42,595 nucleotides of DNA from Candidatus Gastranaerophilales bacterium (GTDB taxonomy: Bacteria > Cyanobacteriota > Vampirovibrionia > Gastranaerophilales > JANQFW01): positions 1 to 42,595 of the forward strand of contig JANQHM010000064.1 of NCBI GenBank assembly GCA_028282645.1, read 5' to 3'. The position numbers and the translations under genes are program-made. Position 1 is the stretch's first letter, and the number at the start of each line of letters is the position of its first letter. Positions 27,766 through 36,104 of this stretch are shown here, piece by piece. A model generated the notes under the pieces. It saw only the letters and a list, made by a program, of their open reading frames with translations, was not told the origin of the DNA and searched no databases.

Positions 27766-28659
27766 ATGGCAGCTACAGATTACGCACAATTAAACAAAAT
27801 TGATTCTACTGATTCATTAACATTTATTTCTAAAAATAAAAAAAGTAAAACTATTGAAAAAAATAGCACTTTAACTAATTTTTTTAGGAATTATATTTTA
27901 TATATTTTAGAAAAAGACAGGAAAAATCAAAATCCTGTTTTTCTTTATTTTGACGAAAATATAATTGACAAGTTTGTATTCGGTGTCATCGCCAGACCGG
28001 TTTCAATCGGTCTGGCAGGCGAAAGTGCAAGCGGAAAATCAACGTTTGTTCACGACATTATAACCTCTATAATTAATTATCAAACAGAAAATAATCTGTC
28101 TCATCTTGTAACAAGGCTTAATGCTGATGATTATTATTACGACAGGTCTGAAGACGTTAAAAAAGCCGGTGGATTTGAAAATTTTGCACAAAGCTACGAC
28201 TTTGATGTACCGGATGCTATAGAATTAAGCCTTCTAAAAGAACATATAGAAAAGCTGATGCTGGGACAAAGCGTTTTTTTGCCTAAATATTCAATGGACG
28301 ATAAAGCTGTAAGAACAGAGAATCACAAGTTGGTAAATCCTTGCAAATTCATCATATCAGAAGGATTATTTAATTTAAATGAAGATATTAATTATATATT
28401 TGATTTAAAGATATATGTTGATATAAGCAACTCAAAGCAAAAAATGCGCTGGTTTAAAAGGGCATCTGAGCGTTACCTGACAGGTGAGGCCGCCGTAAAA
28501 ACTTATAATAATGTTATAAAAAACGCACAAACTCATGTTAAGCCAACAATGCGGTTTGCTGATATTATTATAAACGGTAATGCAGACAGAGAAAGCTATA
28601 TAAATATAATTAACAAATTTATCGAATTGTCTGAACTGGCAAATTTATGTATATATTAA
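27766..28659 (+). CDS. Uridine kinase / phosphoribulokinase-family P-loop kinase
   Basis: 297 residues. About 80 residues of hydrophilic, helical leader precede the P-loop GESASGKST (about 85-93 in VSIGLAGESASGKSTF). RLNADDYYYDRSEDVKKAGG follows, with the DDYY acceptor-binding motif of uridine kinases, then YDFDVPDAIELSLLKEHIEK and FIISEGLFNL (Walker B-like). The Arg-rich RWFKRASERYLTGE is the lid. The enzyme should phosphorylate uridine/cytidine or a related nucleoside or sugar phosphate. The N-terminal extension is unusual for Udk, so the substrate is open. GAAGGA precedes the ATG. nadD starts 36 bases downstream, and together with yqeK these may form one transcript. Confidence 0.82.
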   Translation: MAATDYAQLNKIDSTDSLTFISKNKKSKTIEKNSTLTNFFRNYILYILEKDRKNQNPVFLYFDENIIDKFVFGVIARPVSIGLAGESASGKSTFVHDIITSIINYQTENNLSHLVTRLNADDYYYDRSEDVKKAGGFENFAQSYDFDVPDAIELSLLKEHIEKLMLGQSVFLPKYSMDDKAVRTENHKLVNPCKFIISEGLFNLNEDINYIFDLKIYVDISNSKQKMRWFKRASERYLTGEAAVKTYNNVIKNAQTHVKPTMRFADIIINGNADRESYINIINKFIELSELANLCIY

Positions 28660-28695
28660 TTAAATAAATAACAAATTTTTTAAAACTTAAGTATT

Positions 28696-29283
28696 ATGAA
28701 TATAACACTATTTACAGGAACATTTAATCCCGTTCATATCTCGCATTTGATTATTGCAGAAACAGTAAGAGAAGTATTAAATACCGATAAGTTTATTATT
28801 GTTCCGTCTTACCTTCCACCGCATCGCAATAAGGGTATTTTATGTGCTAAACATAGATTTAATATGGTAAAGTTAGCAATTAAAGACAATCCAAATATAG
28901 AAATAAGTGATGTTGAGCATCAAAGAGGCGGCAAGTCATACTCGGTTCGTACAGTAAAAGAAATACTGGACTTATATAAAACTGATAATTTAAACTTTAT
29001 TATAGGAGCTGATGCTTTTCATCTGATTGAGACCTGGTATAAAGCAGATGAACTGGCAAGCCTCGTAAAGTTTATAATAGTGACAAGACCTGATTCTGAA
29101 TCAATAGAGAATATTATAAATTCCGTAAGATTGCAAAATTTTAAATATCAAGAAGTTAAAACTCCCCTAATGGATATATCTTCTACTTTTATAAGAAATA
29201 AAATAAAAGATGGAAAATCAATAAAGTATTTGGTTCATCCTGAAGTTGAAAAGTATATAGAAAAAAACGGATTATATAAATGA
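28696..29283 (+). CDS. nadD: Nicotinate-nucleotide adenylyltransferase
   Basis: Joins ATP and nicotinate mononucleotide to make deamido-NAD. 195 residues, the usual size. The nucleotidyltransferase signature GTFNPVHISHLIIAE (about 8-22) carries the HxxH-type motif. YLPPHRNKGILCAKHRFNMV and GADAFHLIETWYKADEL are NadD-typical. The C-terminal ISSTFIRNKIKDGKSIKYLV holds the SSTxIR motif that binds ATP phosphates. The stop overlaps the yqeK ATG (ATGA), a classic nadD-yqeK coupling. The ribosome site of nadD is weak. Confidence 0.95.
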   Translation: MNITLFTGTFNPVHISHLIIAETVREVLNTDKFIIVPSYLPPHRNKGILCAKHRFNMVKLAIKDNPNIEISDVEHQRGGKSYSVRTVKEILDLYKTDNLNFIIGADAFHLIETWYKADELASLVKFIIVTRPDSESIENIINSVRLQNFKYQEVKTPLMDISSTFIRNKIKDGKSIKYLVHPEVEKYIEKNGLYK

Positions 29284-29879
29284 AAGCTAAATCATTAAGT
29301 ACGTTATCTGCAGAACTAAAAGAATACATAAAAAAAGAACTGTCAGAAGAAAAATATCTGCATTCCATAGGATCAGAAGAAACTGCAAAAGAACTTGCTG
29401 AATATTTTAATGCAGATGTAGAAAAAGCTTGTTTTGCAGCTTTAATTCATGACATAGCTAAAAGCAAAAGTAACGAAGAGTTGCTAAAACTAATAAGAGA
29501 AAATAATATAAAAGTTTCAGCCTCTGAATTGGCAGCATTCAAGACACTTCACGCCCCGGTAGGAGCTTTTATTGCAAAAAAAGATTTTGATATAAATGAT
29601 AAAGAAGTTTTAGATGCAATAAGGTGGCATACAATAGGCCATAAAAACATGTCTGATATTGAAAAAATAGTATTTTTAGCTGATAAAACAGAAGTTAATA
29701 CAAGAGATTTAAACTTTAGAAATCAAGTTTTAAAAGCCATATATGATACAAATAACTTGGACTATGGGCTGATCATTTGTTACAAAGCTACAATACAAAG
29801 CTTATTGGAAAGAAAACTTTATATAAGCATAGATACAATAAATGTTTGGAATTATTTAACAGAATGTTTGTTAAAATAA
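29280..29879 (+). CDS. yqeK: HD-domain symmetrical dinucleoside tetraphosphatase YqeK
   Basis: 199 residues with an HD hydrolase fold. EEKYLHSIGSEETAKELAEY provides the first His, ACFAALIHDIAKSKS the HD pair, and LDAIRWHTIGHKNMSDIEKI with LADKTEVNTRD the remaining ligands. YqeK-type enzymes hydrolyse Ap4A and are almost always coupled to nadD, as here (ATGA overlap). The usual third partner rsfS does not follow; a 258-base gap leads to the che operon instead. Confidence 0.92.
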   Translation: MKAKSLSTLSAELKEYIKKELSEEKYLHSIGSEETAKELAEYFNADVEKACFAALIHDIAKSKSNEELLKLIRENNIKVSASELAAFKTLHAPVGAFIAKKDFDINDKEVLDAIRWHTIGHKNMSDIEKIVFLADKTEVNTRDLNFRNQVLKAIYDTNNLDYGLIICYKATIQSLLERKLYISIDTINVWNYLTECLLK

Positions 29880-30049
29880 TTTAACAAAAAATTGATAAAA
29901 AAAATCCGCTATTTAAACTAAAAATAAAGCTTTTCAAATTTATAAGCTATTAGATTTAGTGTAAAAATTTACTGGAATTTTTTTTAAATAAATGATATTG
30001 TTAGATAAATGTTAATATAACTCGTTTTAATATTTTATTGTTGTTAGTA

Positions 30050-30077
30050 TTGAGAAAGTAGCTAAATAGTTTATAAT
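30050..30077 (+). promoter_or_regulatory. Sigma70-type promoter of the chemotaxis operon
   Basis: TTGAGA (30050-30055), a 16-base spacer and a perfect TATAAT (30072-30077), about 60 bases before the cheA GTG. The rest of the 258-base gap is AT-rich and unremarkable. Confidence 0.72.
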
Positions 30078-30137
30078 TTTAATTAGTTTAGTTAATAATT
30101 TTTAATGTTTAAAAATATTTAAACTAAGGAGCTGGAA

Positions 30138-32423
30138 GTGGAACTAGATCAATATCTTGGTTTGTTTATAGATGAATCCAAAGAAAACCTTCAAAAGTTA
30201 AATGACAGTCTTTTAGCATTAGAATCAGACTCCGGGAATTTAGAAATATTAAATGACATATTTCGTGTTGCCCATACTTTAAAAGGTATGTCCAAAACAA
30301 TGGGCTTTAATAATGTTGCAGACTTGACTCATCACATGGAAAATTTGTTAGAGCCTCTGAGAAATGGGACTTTAAGTACTGATACCAGGATTATTGATAT
30401 CTTATTTAAATGTTTGGACATGTTGGATTCTTTAATAAATAATATTGCAGACGGTGTGTACGAAGATAATGATAATAAAGAAAACATTGAAAAGCTTGTC
30501 CGCGATCTGGAAGGTTTTTTAAGCCCAAATGCAGGTCAAAAAAATAATGGGATTGGACCCCATAATGAAGAAACATCAAAAGAATCTACGTCAAAAAATG
30601 CGATTCATCTTGAAGATTTTAATGAATACGAGGTTGCAATAGTAAAAGAAGCTTATTCCAGTGGCTTTATACCAAGAGAATTAATTGTATATTTAACAAA
30701 TGACTGTGTTTTACCGGGTGTTAGAGCCTATATGGTAAGTAGAGCCGTTGAAGATCACGGTGAAATTATAAAGACAATTCCGACCGTGGAAGAGTTGGAA
30801 AACGCACAGTTTGAAGGTAAATTTAAAATATATCTGCTTAGTCAATTTACGAGTGACGGTATTTCTAATGCTATATATCAAATTTCGGAAATAGAAAAAG
30901 TTGAAATAAATGATATTACTTTTGACCAGCCGTCATCGTCGGATGAAGCCGTATCTGAACTTCCTCCTGTAGAGACAGAGGATTTATCATCATTAGTCGA
31001 GCAAGAAGATTTAGTAAAAGCTGTAGAGGCAAAACTTGCTCAACAGGCAATAAGCCAGCCAATTGAGCCTGCAAAACCGGAAATTTTGCAAGAACAAAAT
31101 TCCGAAGATATAAATTCATTTGATTCAAACGGCAATATTAAAGAAGAAAAAGAAGAATCAACTATAAATTCTAATCAAAATTTTAATAATGATAATGATA
31201 AAGAAGAAATAGAAGAAGATAGAGATAAAAATGTATTTAACAAATCGGGATCCGCGTCAAAAGTACTGTCTCAAACTGTACGAGTTAGTGCGGATCGTAT
31301 TGATAAACTAATGAATCTGGTTGGTGAGCTTGTAATAAGCAGAACCAGAATAAATCAAATCTCAGGTCAATTAAAGGATGCAGAATTGGTAAGTTCCGTT
31401 GGTCTAATGGGAAATATTACTACTGATATACAAGAAATTGTAATGAAATTAAGAATGGTTCCTATGGAGCAGGTATTTAACCGATTCCCCAGACTTGTCC
31501 GAGATCTTGCAAAAGACCTGAACAAAGAAGTTAACCTGAAAATTACGGGTAAAGATACAGAGATTGACAGAGTTGTTGTTGATGAAATCGGGGATCCTAT
31601 GGTTCATTTAATAAGAAATTCAATGGATCATGGATTAGAAAGCCCGGAAGAAAGAATTCAAAACGGCAAATTAGCTAAAGGAACCTTAGAACTATCTGCT
31701 TTTAACGAAGGTGAAAATATTATTATCAAAGTTACGGATGACGGAAAAGGCATTGATCCGGAAAAAGTAAAAGAATCCGCAATAAGCAAAGGTATTCTGA
31801 CAAGAGAAGCCGCTAAAAATTTAACTCAAAAACAATCAATAGAATTAATATTTGCACCCGGTTTTTCAACAGCTGCAGTTACTACTGACGTTTCTGGCAG
31901 AGGTGTTGGAATGGATGTTGTTAAATCAAAAATAGCATCACTGGGAGGTAACGTAACAGTTAACTCAACTATTGGCAAAGGCACAACTACTATAATTAGC
32001 CTTCCTTCATCAATGGCAATTGTTCAGGCTTTATTAATAAAAGTGGGTGAAGAAATTTACGCGGCACCATTAAACTACATTAGTGAAGTAATAAATATTG
32101 AGCCTAATCAGGTAAAAAATATACAAAATAATGAAGTTATCGTGTTAAGGGGCAAAACTCTTCCTTTGGTCAGGCTTCATGACCTGTTGGAAGTAGAAAA
32201 TTATGTTGAAGATAAATCACAGTCTTTAACTGTTGTTATAATAAAATCACAAAATAAATATTCGGGAATTATTGTTTCAGAATTAATAGGTCAACAGGAA
32301 ATTGTAATAAAACCAATAAATAAAAAACTGTGTAAAGATGATTATATTTCTGGAGCAACTACTTTAGGAAACGGTCAAGTTGCACTTATTATCAATGTAA
32401 ATTCTTTGTTCAAAAAGGTATAA
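30138..32423 (+). CDS. cheA: Chemotaxis histidine kinase CheA
   Basis: Cytosolic kinase that passes receptor signals to CheY. 761 residues with all five CheA parts. P1 Hpt holds the phospho-acceptor His46 in VAHTLKGMSKTMG. P2 (about 165-260) has LPGVRAYMVSRAVEDHGEI, the CheY-docking fold. A long acidic Glu/Asn-rich linker runs from about 270 to 370. P3, the dimerisation domain, starts RVSADRIDKLMNLVGELVIS. P4, the ATPase, contains HLIRNSMDHGLESPEER, VTDDGKGID and GRGVGMDVVKSKI. P5, the CheW-like domain, is at the C-terminus (AIVQALLIKVGEEIYAAPLN). GTG start with AAGGAG seven bases upstream. First gene of the operon. Confidence 0.97.
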   Translation: MELDQYLGLFIDESKENLQKLNDSLLALESDSGNLEILNDIFRVAHTLKGMSKTMGFNNVADLTHHMENLLEPLRNGTLSTDTRIIDILFKCLDMLDSLINNIADGVYEDNDNKENIEKLVRDLEGFLSPNAGQKNNGIGPHNEETSKESTSKNAIHLEDFNEYEVAIVKEAYSSGFIPRELIVYLTNDCVLPGVRAYMVSRAVEDHGEIIKTIPTVEELENAQFEGKFKIYLLSQFTSDGISNAIYQISEIEKVEINDITFDQPSSSDEAVSELPPVETEDLSSLVEQEDLVKAVEAKLAQQAISQPIEPAKPEILQEQNSEDINSFDSNGNIKEEKEESTINSNQNFNNDNDKEEIEEDRDKNVFNKSGSASKVLSQTVRVSADRIDKLMNLVGELVISRTRINQISGQLKDAELVSSVGLMGNITTDIQEIVMKLRMVPMEQVFNRFPRLVRDLAKDLNKEVNLKITGKDTEIDRVVVDEIGDPMVHLIRNSMDHGLESPEERIQNGKLAKGTLELSAFNEGENIIIKVTDDGKGIDPEKVKESAISKGILTREAAKNLTQKQSIELIFAPGFSTAAVTTDVSGRGVGMDVVKSKIASLGGNVTVNSTIGKGTTTIISLPSSMAIVQALLIKVGEEIYAAPLNYISEVINIEPNQVKNIQNNEVIVLRGKTLPLVRLHDLLEVENYVEDKSQSLTVVIIKSQNKYSGIIVSELIGQQEIVIKPINKKLCKDDYISGATTLGNGQVALIINVNSLFKKV

Positions 32424-32435
32424 GAGGTTTTTTAG

Positions 32436-32963
32436 ATGTTAGACAAGTTATTAAAAGACGGACAAACTGATTTTCAGCTGGTAGTGTTTACCATAGGCAG
32501 TGAAGAATATGCTCTGCCTATCACATATATTCAAGAAATCATCACTTATCAGCCTTTAACCAAAATCCCTCATTCAGCAGCTACAATAGAGGGTGTTATT
32601 AACCTTAGAGGTGTCGTCATTCCTATAATAGACGGAAGAAAAATGGTTGACTGCTCAGTAGGTGAAGAAAGTAGCAAAAGAAATAAAGATGATTTAAGAA
32701 TAATAGTTATAGAAAATGAAGAAAATCGCTACGGCCTTATAGTAGATAATGTATCAGAGGTAACTCATATGAATTCCGCAGATGTTGAACAGCCCCCAAA
32801 AGAAATTGGTGATAATGAAAGTAGTGTATGGGGGGTTGGTAAATATAACGGAAATTTAATAGTACTCCTGGATCCTTCCAGGATAGCAAGTTTTAATCAT
32901 CAAAATTTTTCCTTTAATGAAGCCGAAAATAAAATTGAAAAAGAAGTAAAAGTAGAAAATTAA
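32436..32963 (+). CDS. cheW: Chemotaxis coupling protein CheW
   Basis: Links receptors to CheA. 175 residues with a complete CheW beta-barrel: FQLVVFTIGSEEYALPITYI, then HSAATIEGVINLRGVVIPII with the conserved NLRG, and EENRYGLIVDNVSEVTHM. A charged C-terminal tail of about 20 residues extends beyond the fold. It starts 12 bases after cheA with AGAGG upstream. Since no receptor gene lies in the window, its partners are encoded elsewhere. Confidence 0.96.
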   Translation: MLDKLLKDGQTDFQLVVFTIGSEEYALPITYIQEIITYQPLTKIPHSAATIEGVINLRGVVIPIIDGRKMVDCSVGEESSKRNKDDLRIIVIENEENRYGLIVDNVSEVTHMNSADVEQPPKEIGDNESSVWGVGKYNGNLIVLLDPSRIASFNHQNFSFNEAENKIEKEVKVEN

Positions 32964-32976
32964 TCAAAGGTTATTT

Positions 32977-33861
32977 ATGAAACCAGATATTTCAAAAGTA
33001 GTAGAAAAAGTAGATAAACTGCCGGAGCTGAATGCTGTAGTTTTACAAGTTGCAAAAATGTTGGATAAACCTGATATAACGGTTAATGAGTTATCCAAGG
33101 TTATTTCATCTGATGCATCGTTAACTTCGCAGCTTTTAAAACTATGTAATTCTGCACATTATGGATTTTCTCGAAAAGTTACCAGCATAAATGATGCAAT
33201 TTCAAAATTAGGCTTTAAAACATTAAAAAATCTAATTTTTGTGGCAATCTCACACGGCCTGTTAAAAACAGATCTTAAAGGATACGATTTAGAAGAAGGT
33301 CAATTATGGCATAATGCTATAAGCTGTGCGGTTTATTGTAAATATCTTGCCGTTACATCACACTATCAAGATCCTGATTTGGCATTTACGGCAGGTTTAT
33401 TAAGAGATATAGGAAAAATCATTATCCATGAATATGTAAAGGAAGGATATGATGAAATTATCAGCCTGATAAATACTAATAACATATCTTTTTCTAATGC
33501 GGAATGTCAAATATTAGGATTTGACCATTGTCAAATCGGTTCAAAAATAGCAACAAAATGGAATTTTCCCGAAAAGCTTATAGAGTCAATTGAACATCAT
33601 CATAGTCCTGATCAAGCTCTAAGGGTAAATTGTTCTTCAGATGTAAAACTTGTGTCTATTGTCCATATTTGTGATTCAATAACAATGATGTTAGGTACAG
33701 GTATTGGTAGTGACGGTATGATGTATCACTTAGAATTAAAATCTTTTGAGCATTTAGATATACCACAACAATCCAAAAGTCTTGAATGTTTAATTTCCAA
33801 TATGGTAGAGTTAAATTCCGAAATTGAAGCATTGGTAGGGTTTATAAATGGAAACAAATAA
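32977..33861 (+). CDS. HDOD-domain signalling protein
   Basis: 294 residues forming an HDOD (HD-related output domain). LPELNAVVLQVAKMLDKPDI and SDASLTSQLLKLCNSAHYGF are the classic opening, then INDAISKLGFKTLKNLIF. The metal site is degenerate: LLRDIGKIIIHEY replaces the usual HD with RD, so hydrolase activity is unlikely. IESIEHHHSPDQ retains a His cluster. HDOD proteins act as phosphorylation- or c-di-GMP-linked outputs in chemotaxis and cell-cycle pathways; the exact role here is unknown. AAAGG precedes the ATG, and its 3' end overlaps the cheC start by 14 bases, so it is an integral member of the operon. Confidence 0.92.
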   Translation: MKPDISKVVEKVDKLPELNAVVLQVAKMLDKPDITVNELSKVISSDASLTSQLLKLCNSAHYGFSRKVTSINDAISKLGFKTLKNLIFVAISHGLLKTDLKGYDLEEGQLWHNAISCAVYCKYLAVTSHYQDPDLAFTAGLLRDIGKIIIHEYVKEGYDEIISLINTNNISFSNAECQILGFDHCQIGSKIATKWNFPEKLIESIEHHHSPDQALRVNCSSDVKLVSIVHICDSITMMLGTGIGSDGMMYHLELKSFEHLDIPQQSKSLECLISNMVELNSEIEALVGFINGNK

Positions 33862-34447
33862 TAAAAAAATAAATCAAATGCACCTGGATTTACTGGGTGA
33901 ACTTGGAAATATAGGCTCAGGTAATGCAGCAACCGCATTATCTCAAATATTGAACAAGACAGTTTACCTGGATGTTCCGCATGTTGAGTTATGCAACATT
34001 TCTGAGGTGGCCAGTTCTTTTGGTGACCCTGAGTTCAGGAAAACAGCAGTCTTCTTTCAAACACAACAAGACGTAAAAGGTTATGTTTTATTAGTGTTTG
34101 AAGATGAAGATGTCAAAAAAATAAGCAAAATTGCAGCAGGAGGCCTGGAAATTGATCCTGATTCAGTTATAACAGAAATAGGTAATATTGTAGCAGGTTC
34201 TTATATAGGGGCATTAGCATCTATGCTGGAAGGAAAAATAGATTTAACTCCTCCACAAATAGCTCATGATATGCTAGGTGCGTTGATTGATAATATTGTT
34301 TCATTAATTTGCGTTGTTGCTGATGAATTAGTTATAATTAAAACTAAAATGACAATAGGAAATGAAACAATACCTAGCTTTTTCATATTATTTTTAGAAG
34401 ATGAGTCTTTAAATAAATTGTTAGATTATTTTAATTTTGAGAAGTAA
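33848..34447 (+). CDS. cheC: CheY-P phosphatase CheC
   Basis: 199 residues with the two pseudo-symmetric CheC active sites, each with the Glu and Asn of the (D/S)xxxExxN pattern: LLGELGNIGSGNAATAL near 15-30, and VITEIGNIVAGSYIGAL near 115-130. CheC dephosphorylates CheY-P and binds CheD, and together they adapt the system. PPQIAHDMLGALIDNIVSL is the C-terminal helix region. The gene overlaps the HDOD gene and is followed by cheD after 8 bases. Such CheC/CheD pairs are typical of Bacillus, Thermotoga and spirochaetes rather than enterics. Confidence 0.94.
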   Translation: METNNKKINQMHLDLLGELGNIGSGNAATALSQILNKTVYLDVPHVELCNISEVASSFGDPEFRKTAVFFQTQQDVKGYVLLVFEDEDVKKISKIAAGGLEIDPDSVITEIGNIVAGSYIGALASMLEGKIDLTPPQIAHDMLGALIDNIVSLICVVADELVIIKTKMTIGNETIPSFFILFLEDESLNKLLDYFNFEK

Positions 34448-34455
34448 GAAGCAAT

Positions 34456-34944
34456 ATGACTAATATAAATGTTGGAATGGGCGAAATAAAAACGTCAAAG
34501 ACACCAAATAATATTCTAATTGCACCAGGCTTAGGCTCCTGCATTGGTATAACAATGTATGATAAAATAAAAAAAATAGCAGGAATGGCACATGTTGTCC
34601 TGCCATCTGCAAAAGAGACAACAGGAAAGGCTGCATTGCTAGGCAAGTATGCTGATACAGCTATACCGGAAATGATTGCCAAAATGAAAGATCTGGGTGC
34701 TCAAACTAAAGATCTCGAAATAAAAATAGTTGGCGGAGCACAAATGTTTAATCTTGAAAGAGGTGGAAATATTTTAAACATTGGTATGAGAAATATACTA
34801 GCAGTAAAAACAGCTATAGAAAAAGAGAAATTAAAAATTTCTGCATCTGATACAGGCGGTAATAAAGGTAGAACATTAAAGTTAAATGTCGAAACCGGTA
34901 CTGTTCTGGTTAAAATTTTAGGTCAAAAAGAAATAAAACTATAG
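34456..34944 (+). CDS. cheD: Chemoreceptor glutamine deamidase CheD (triad Thr replaced)
   Basis: 162 residues, normal size. CheD deamidates receptor glutamines and stimulates CheC. The catalytic Cys29 lies in APGLGSCIGITMYD and His46 in IAGMAHVVLP, with the expected 17-residue spacing. The third member of the triad, a Thr six residues before the Cys (Thr21 of the Thermotoga protein), is Ala23 here. KIVGGAQMFNLERGGNILNI and SASDTGGNKGRTLKLNVETG are the other conserved blocks. The ATG has AAGAAG upstream. The fold looks intact, so CheC binding is probably kept even if deamidation is impaired. Confidence 0.93.
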   Translation: MTNINVGMGEIKTSKTPNNILIAPGLGSCIGITMYDKIKKIAGMAHVVLPSAKETTGKAALLGKYADTAIPEMIAKMKDLGAQTKDLEIKIVGGAQMFNLERGGNILNIGMRNILAVKTAIEKEKLKISASDTGGNKGRTLKLNVETGTVLVKILGQKEIKL

Positions 34945-34969
34945 TATTATGATTAGGAGGAAAATATAA

Positions 34970-35329
34970 ATGCCTACTGTTTTAATAGCAGATGACGCAG
35001 CTTTTATGAGAATGATGTTAAAGGATATATTGACCAAAAATGGTTTTGATGTTGTCGGAGAAGCCGCAAACGGTCTGGAAGCTGTGGAACAATACGAAAA
35101 ACTGATACCTGATCTTGTAACAATGGATATAACCATGCCGCAATGTGACGGTATTAATGCATTAAAGAAAATAATGTCAATTAACCCCTCTGCCAAGGTT
35201 ATTATGTGCTCGGCGATGGGACAGCAAGCAATGGTTATAGAATCTATTCAGGCAGGTGCAAAAGATTTTATAGTAAAACCGTTTCAACCGCAAAGGGTAA
35301 TAGAAGCCGTGAAGAAATTACTGGGTTAA
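34970..35329 (+). CDS. cheY: Chemotaxis response regulator CheY
   Basis: A single receiver domain of 119 residues that carries the signal to the flagellar switch. The acidic pocket is Asp8/Asp9 in LIADDAAFM, the phospho-acceptor Asp53 in LVTMDITMPQCDG, the switch Ser in IMCSAMG, and Lys in DFIVKPFQ. A strong AGGAGGAAA ribosome site precedes the ATG. It sits between cheD and the fliO-like gene, fitting a motor-directed CheY. A close relative lies at 38186-38587. Confidence 0.95.
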   Translation: MPTVLIADDAAFMRMMLKDILTKNGFDVVGEAANGLEAVEQYEKLIPDLVTMDITMPQCDGINALKKIMSINPSAKVIMCSAMGQQAMVIESIQAGAKDFIVKPFQPQRVIEAVKKLLG

Positions 35330-35350
35330 TACAACTGAAAGGACGTGGTA

Positions 35351-36085
35351 TTGTTAATTAACTGCATAAAACAGTTTAAAAGGTTTATGTTGTTGGTTGT
35401 TATATTTCATGTGCTAACCAACAGCTCTTTTTCAAAACAGGCTGATAATATAAATTTAATTAAAATTAGCAAGTTAAATACGGATAATAAGTCTCAAATT
35501 AAAACCTTACACAGTGAATTATTCAAAAATATCAAAGAAAATAAAAAAAATAAGCCATTATCAGAAAAAGCAGGTAAAAATGATTTAAATATATTAGATA
35601 ATATTTCTCCTAATCAACTAAAGCAAACAAATAAAAAATTGCCGGAAAGCTTAAATACTGATAAACAAGGACCAAATTTAATTACATTGACCGGATCATT
35701 ATTTTTTGTGATATTTTTGATTTTAATATTTGGCTGGTTATATGCTAAATTTCAAAGAATAAATCTTAACAAGGTATTTGAAGGTAAATTTGAAACTACT
35801 GACACTGATTCATTAAAAATATTATCCACCGTAAGCTTGGGACAGGGTAAGACCGTTCATTTAATGGAGGTAAACGGAAAAAAATTTGTAATCGGCAGCA
35901 CTAATAACAATATTAATTTAATAGCAGACTTAACTGAAAAAAATAAATCTTTTGAAAATATAATGAACACAAGAGATATTGATATTTTAAATATAAATAA
36001 TCCAGAAGAATATAATAATGGTTATTCTGAGGAGTATAAAGAATATTTGAAAAAAGATAAAAAAGATGAAAAAGAAAATAAATAA
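35351..36085 (+). CDS. fliO: FliO-like flagellar biosynthesis membrane protein
   Basis: 244 residues from a TTG at 35351, chosen because AAAGGA lies seven bases upstream; the GTG at 35345 would be too close. There is an N-terminal hydrophobic, signal-like segment (RFMLLVVIFHVLTNSSF), a long Lys/Asn-rich region, then one membrane helix at about 110-130 (LITLTGSLFFVIFLILIFGW). After it comes the FliO hallmark ILSTVSLGQGKTVHLMEVNG KKFVIGST, split here only for length. The tail is charged. FliO helps assemble the FliPQR export gate. Its place at the end of a che operon fits; fliP, fliQ and fliR do not follow, because the next gene is on the other strand. Confidence 0.75.
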   Translation: MLINCIKQFKRFMLLVVIFHVLTNSSFSKQADNINLIKISKLNTDNKSQIKTLHSELFKNIKENKKNKPLSEKAGKNDLNILDNISPNQLKQTNKKLPESLNTDKQGPNLITLTGSLFFVIFLILIFGWLYAKFQRINLNKVFEGKFETTDTDSLKILSTVSLGQGKTVHLMEVNGKKFVIGSTNNNINLIADLTEKNKSFENIMNTRDIDILNINNPEEYNNGYSEEYKEYLKKDKKDEKENK

Positions 36086-36104
36086 TTTTTTAAAAATAAA
36101 AGAA

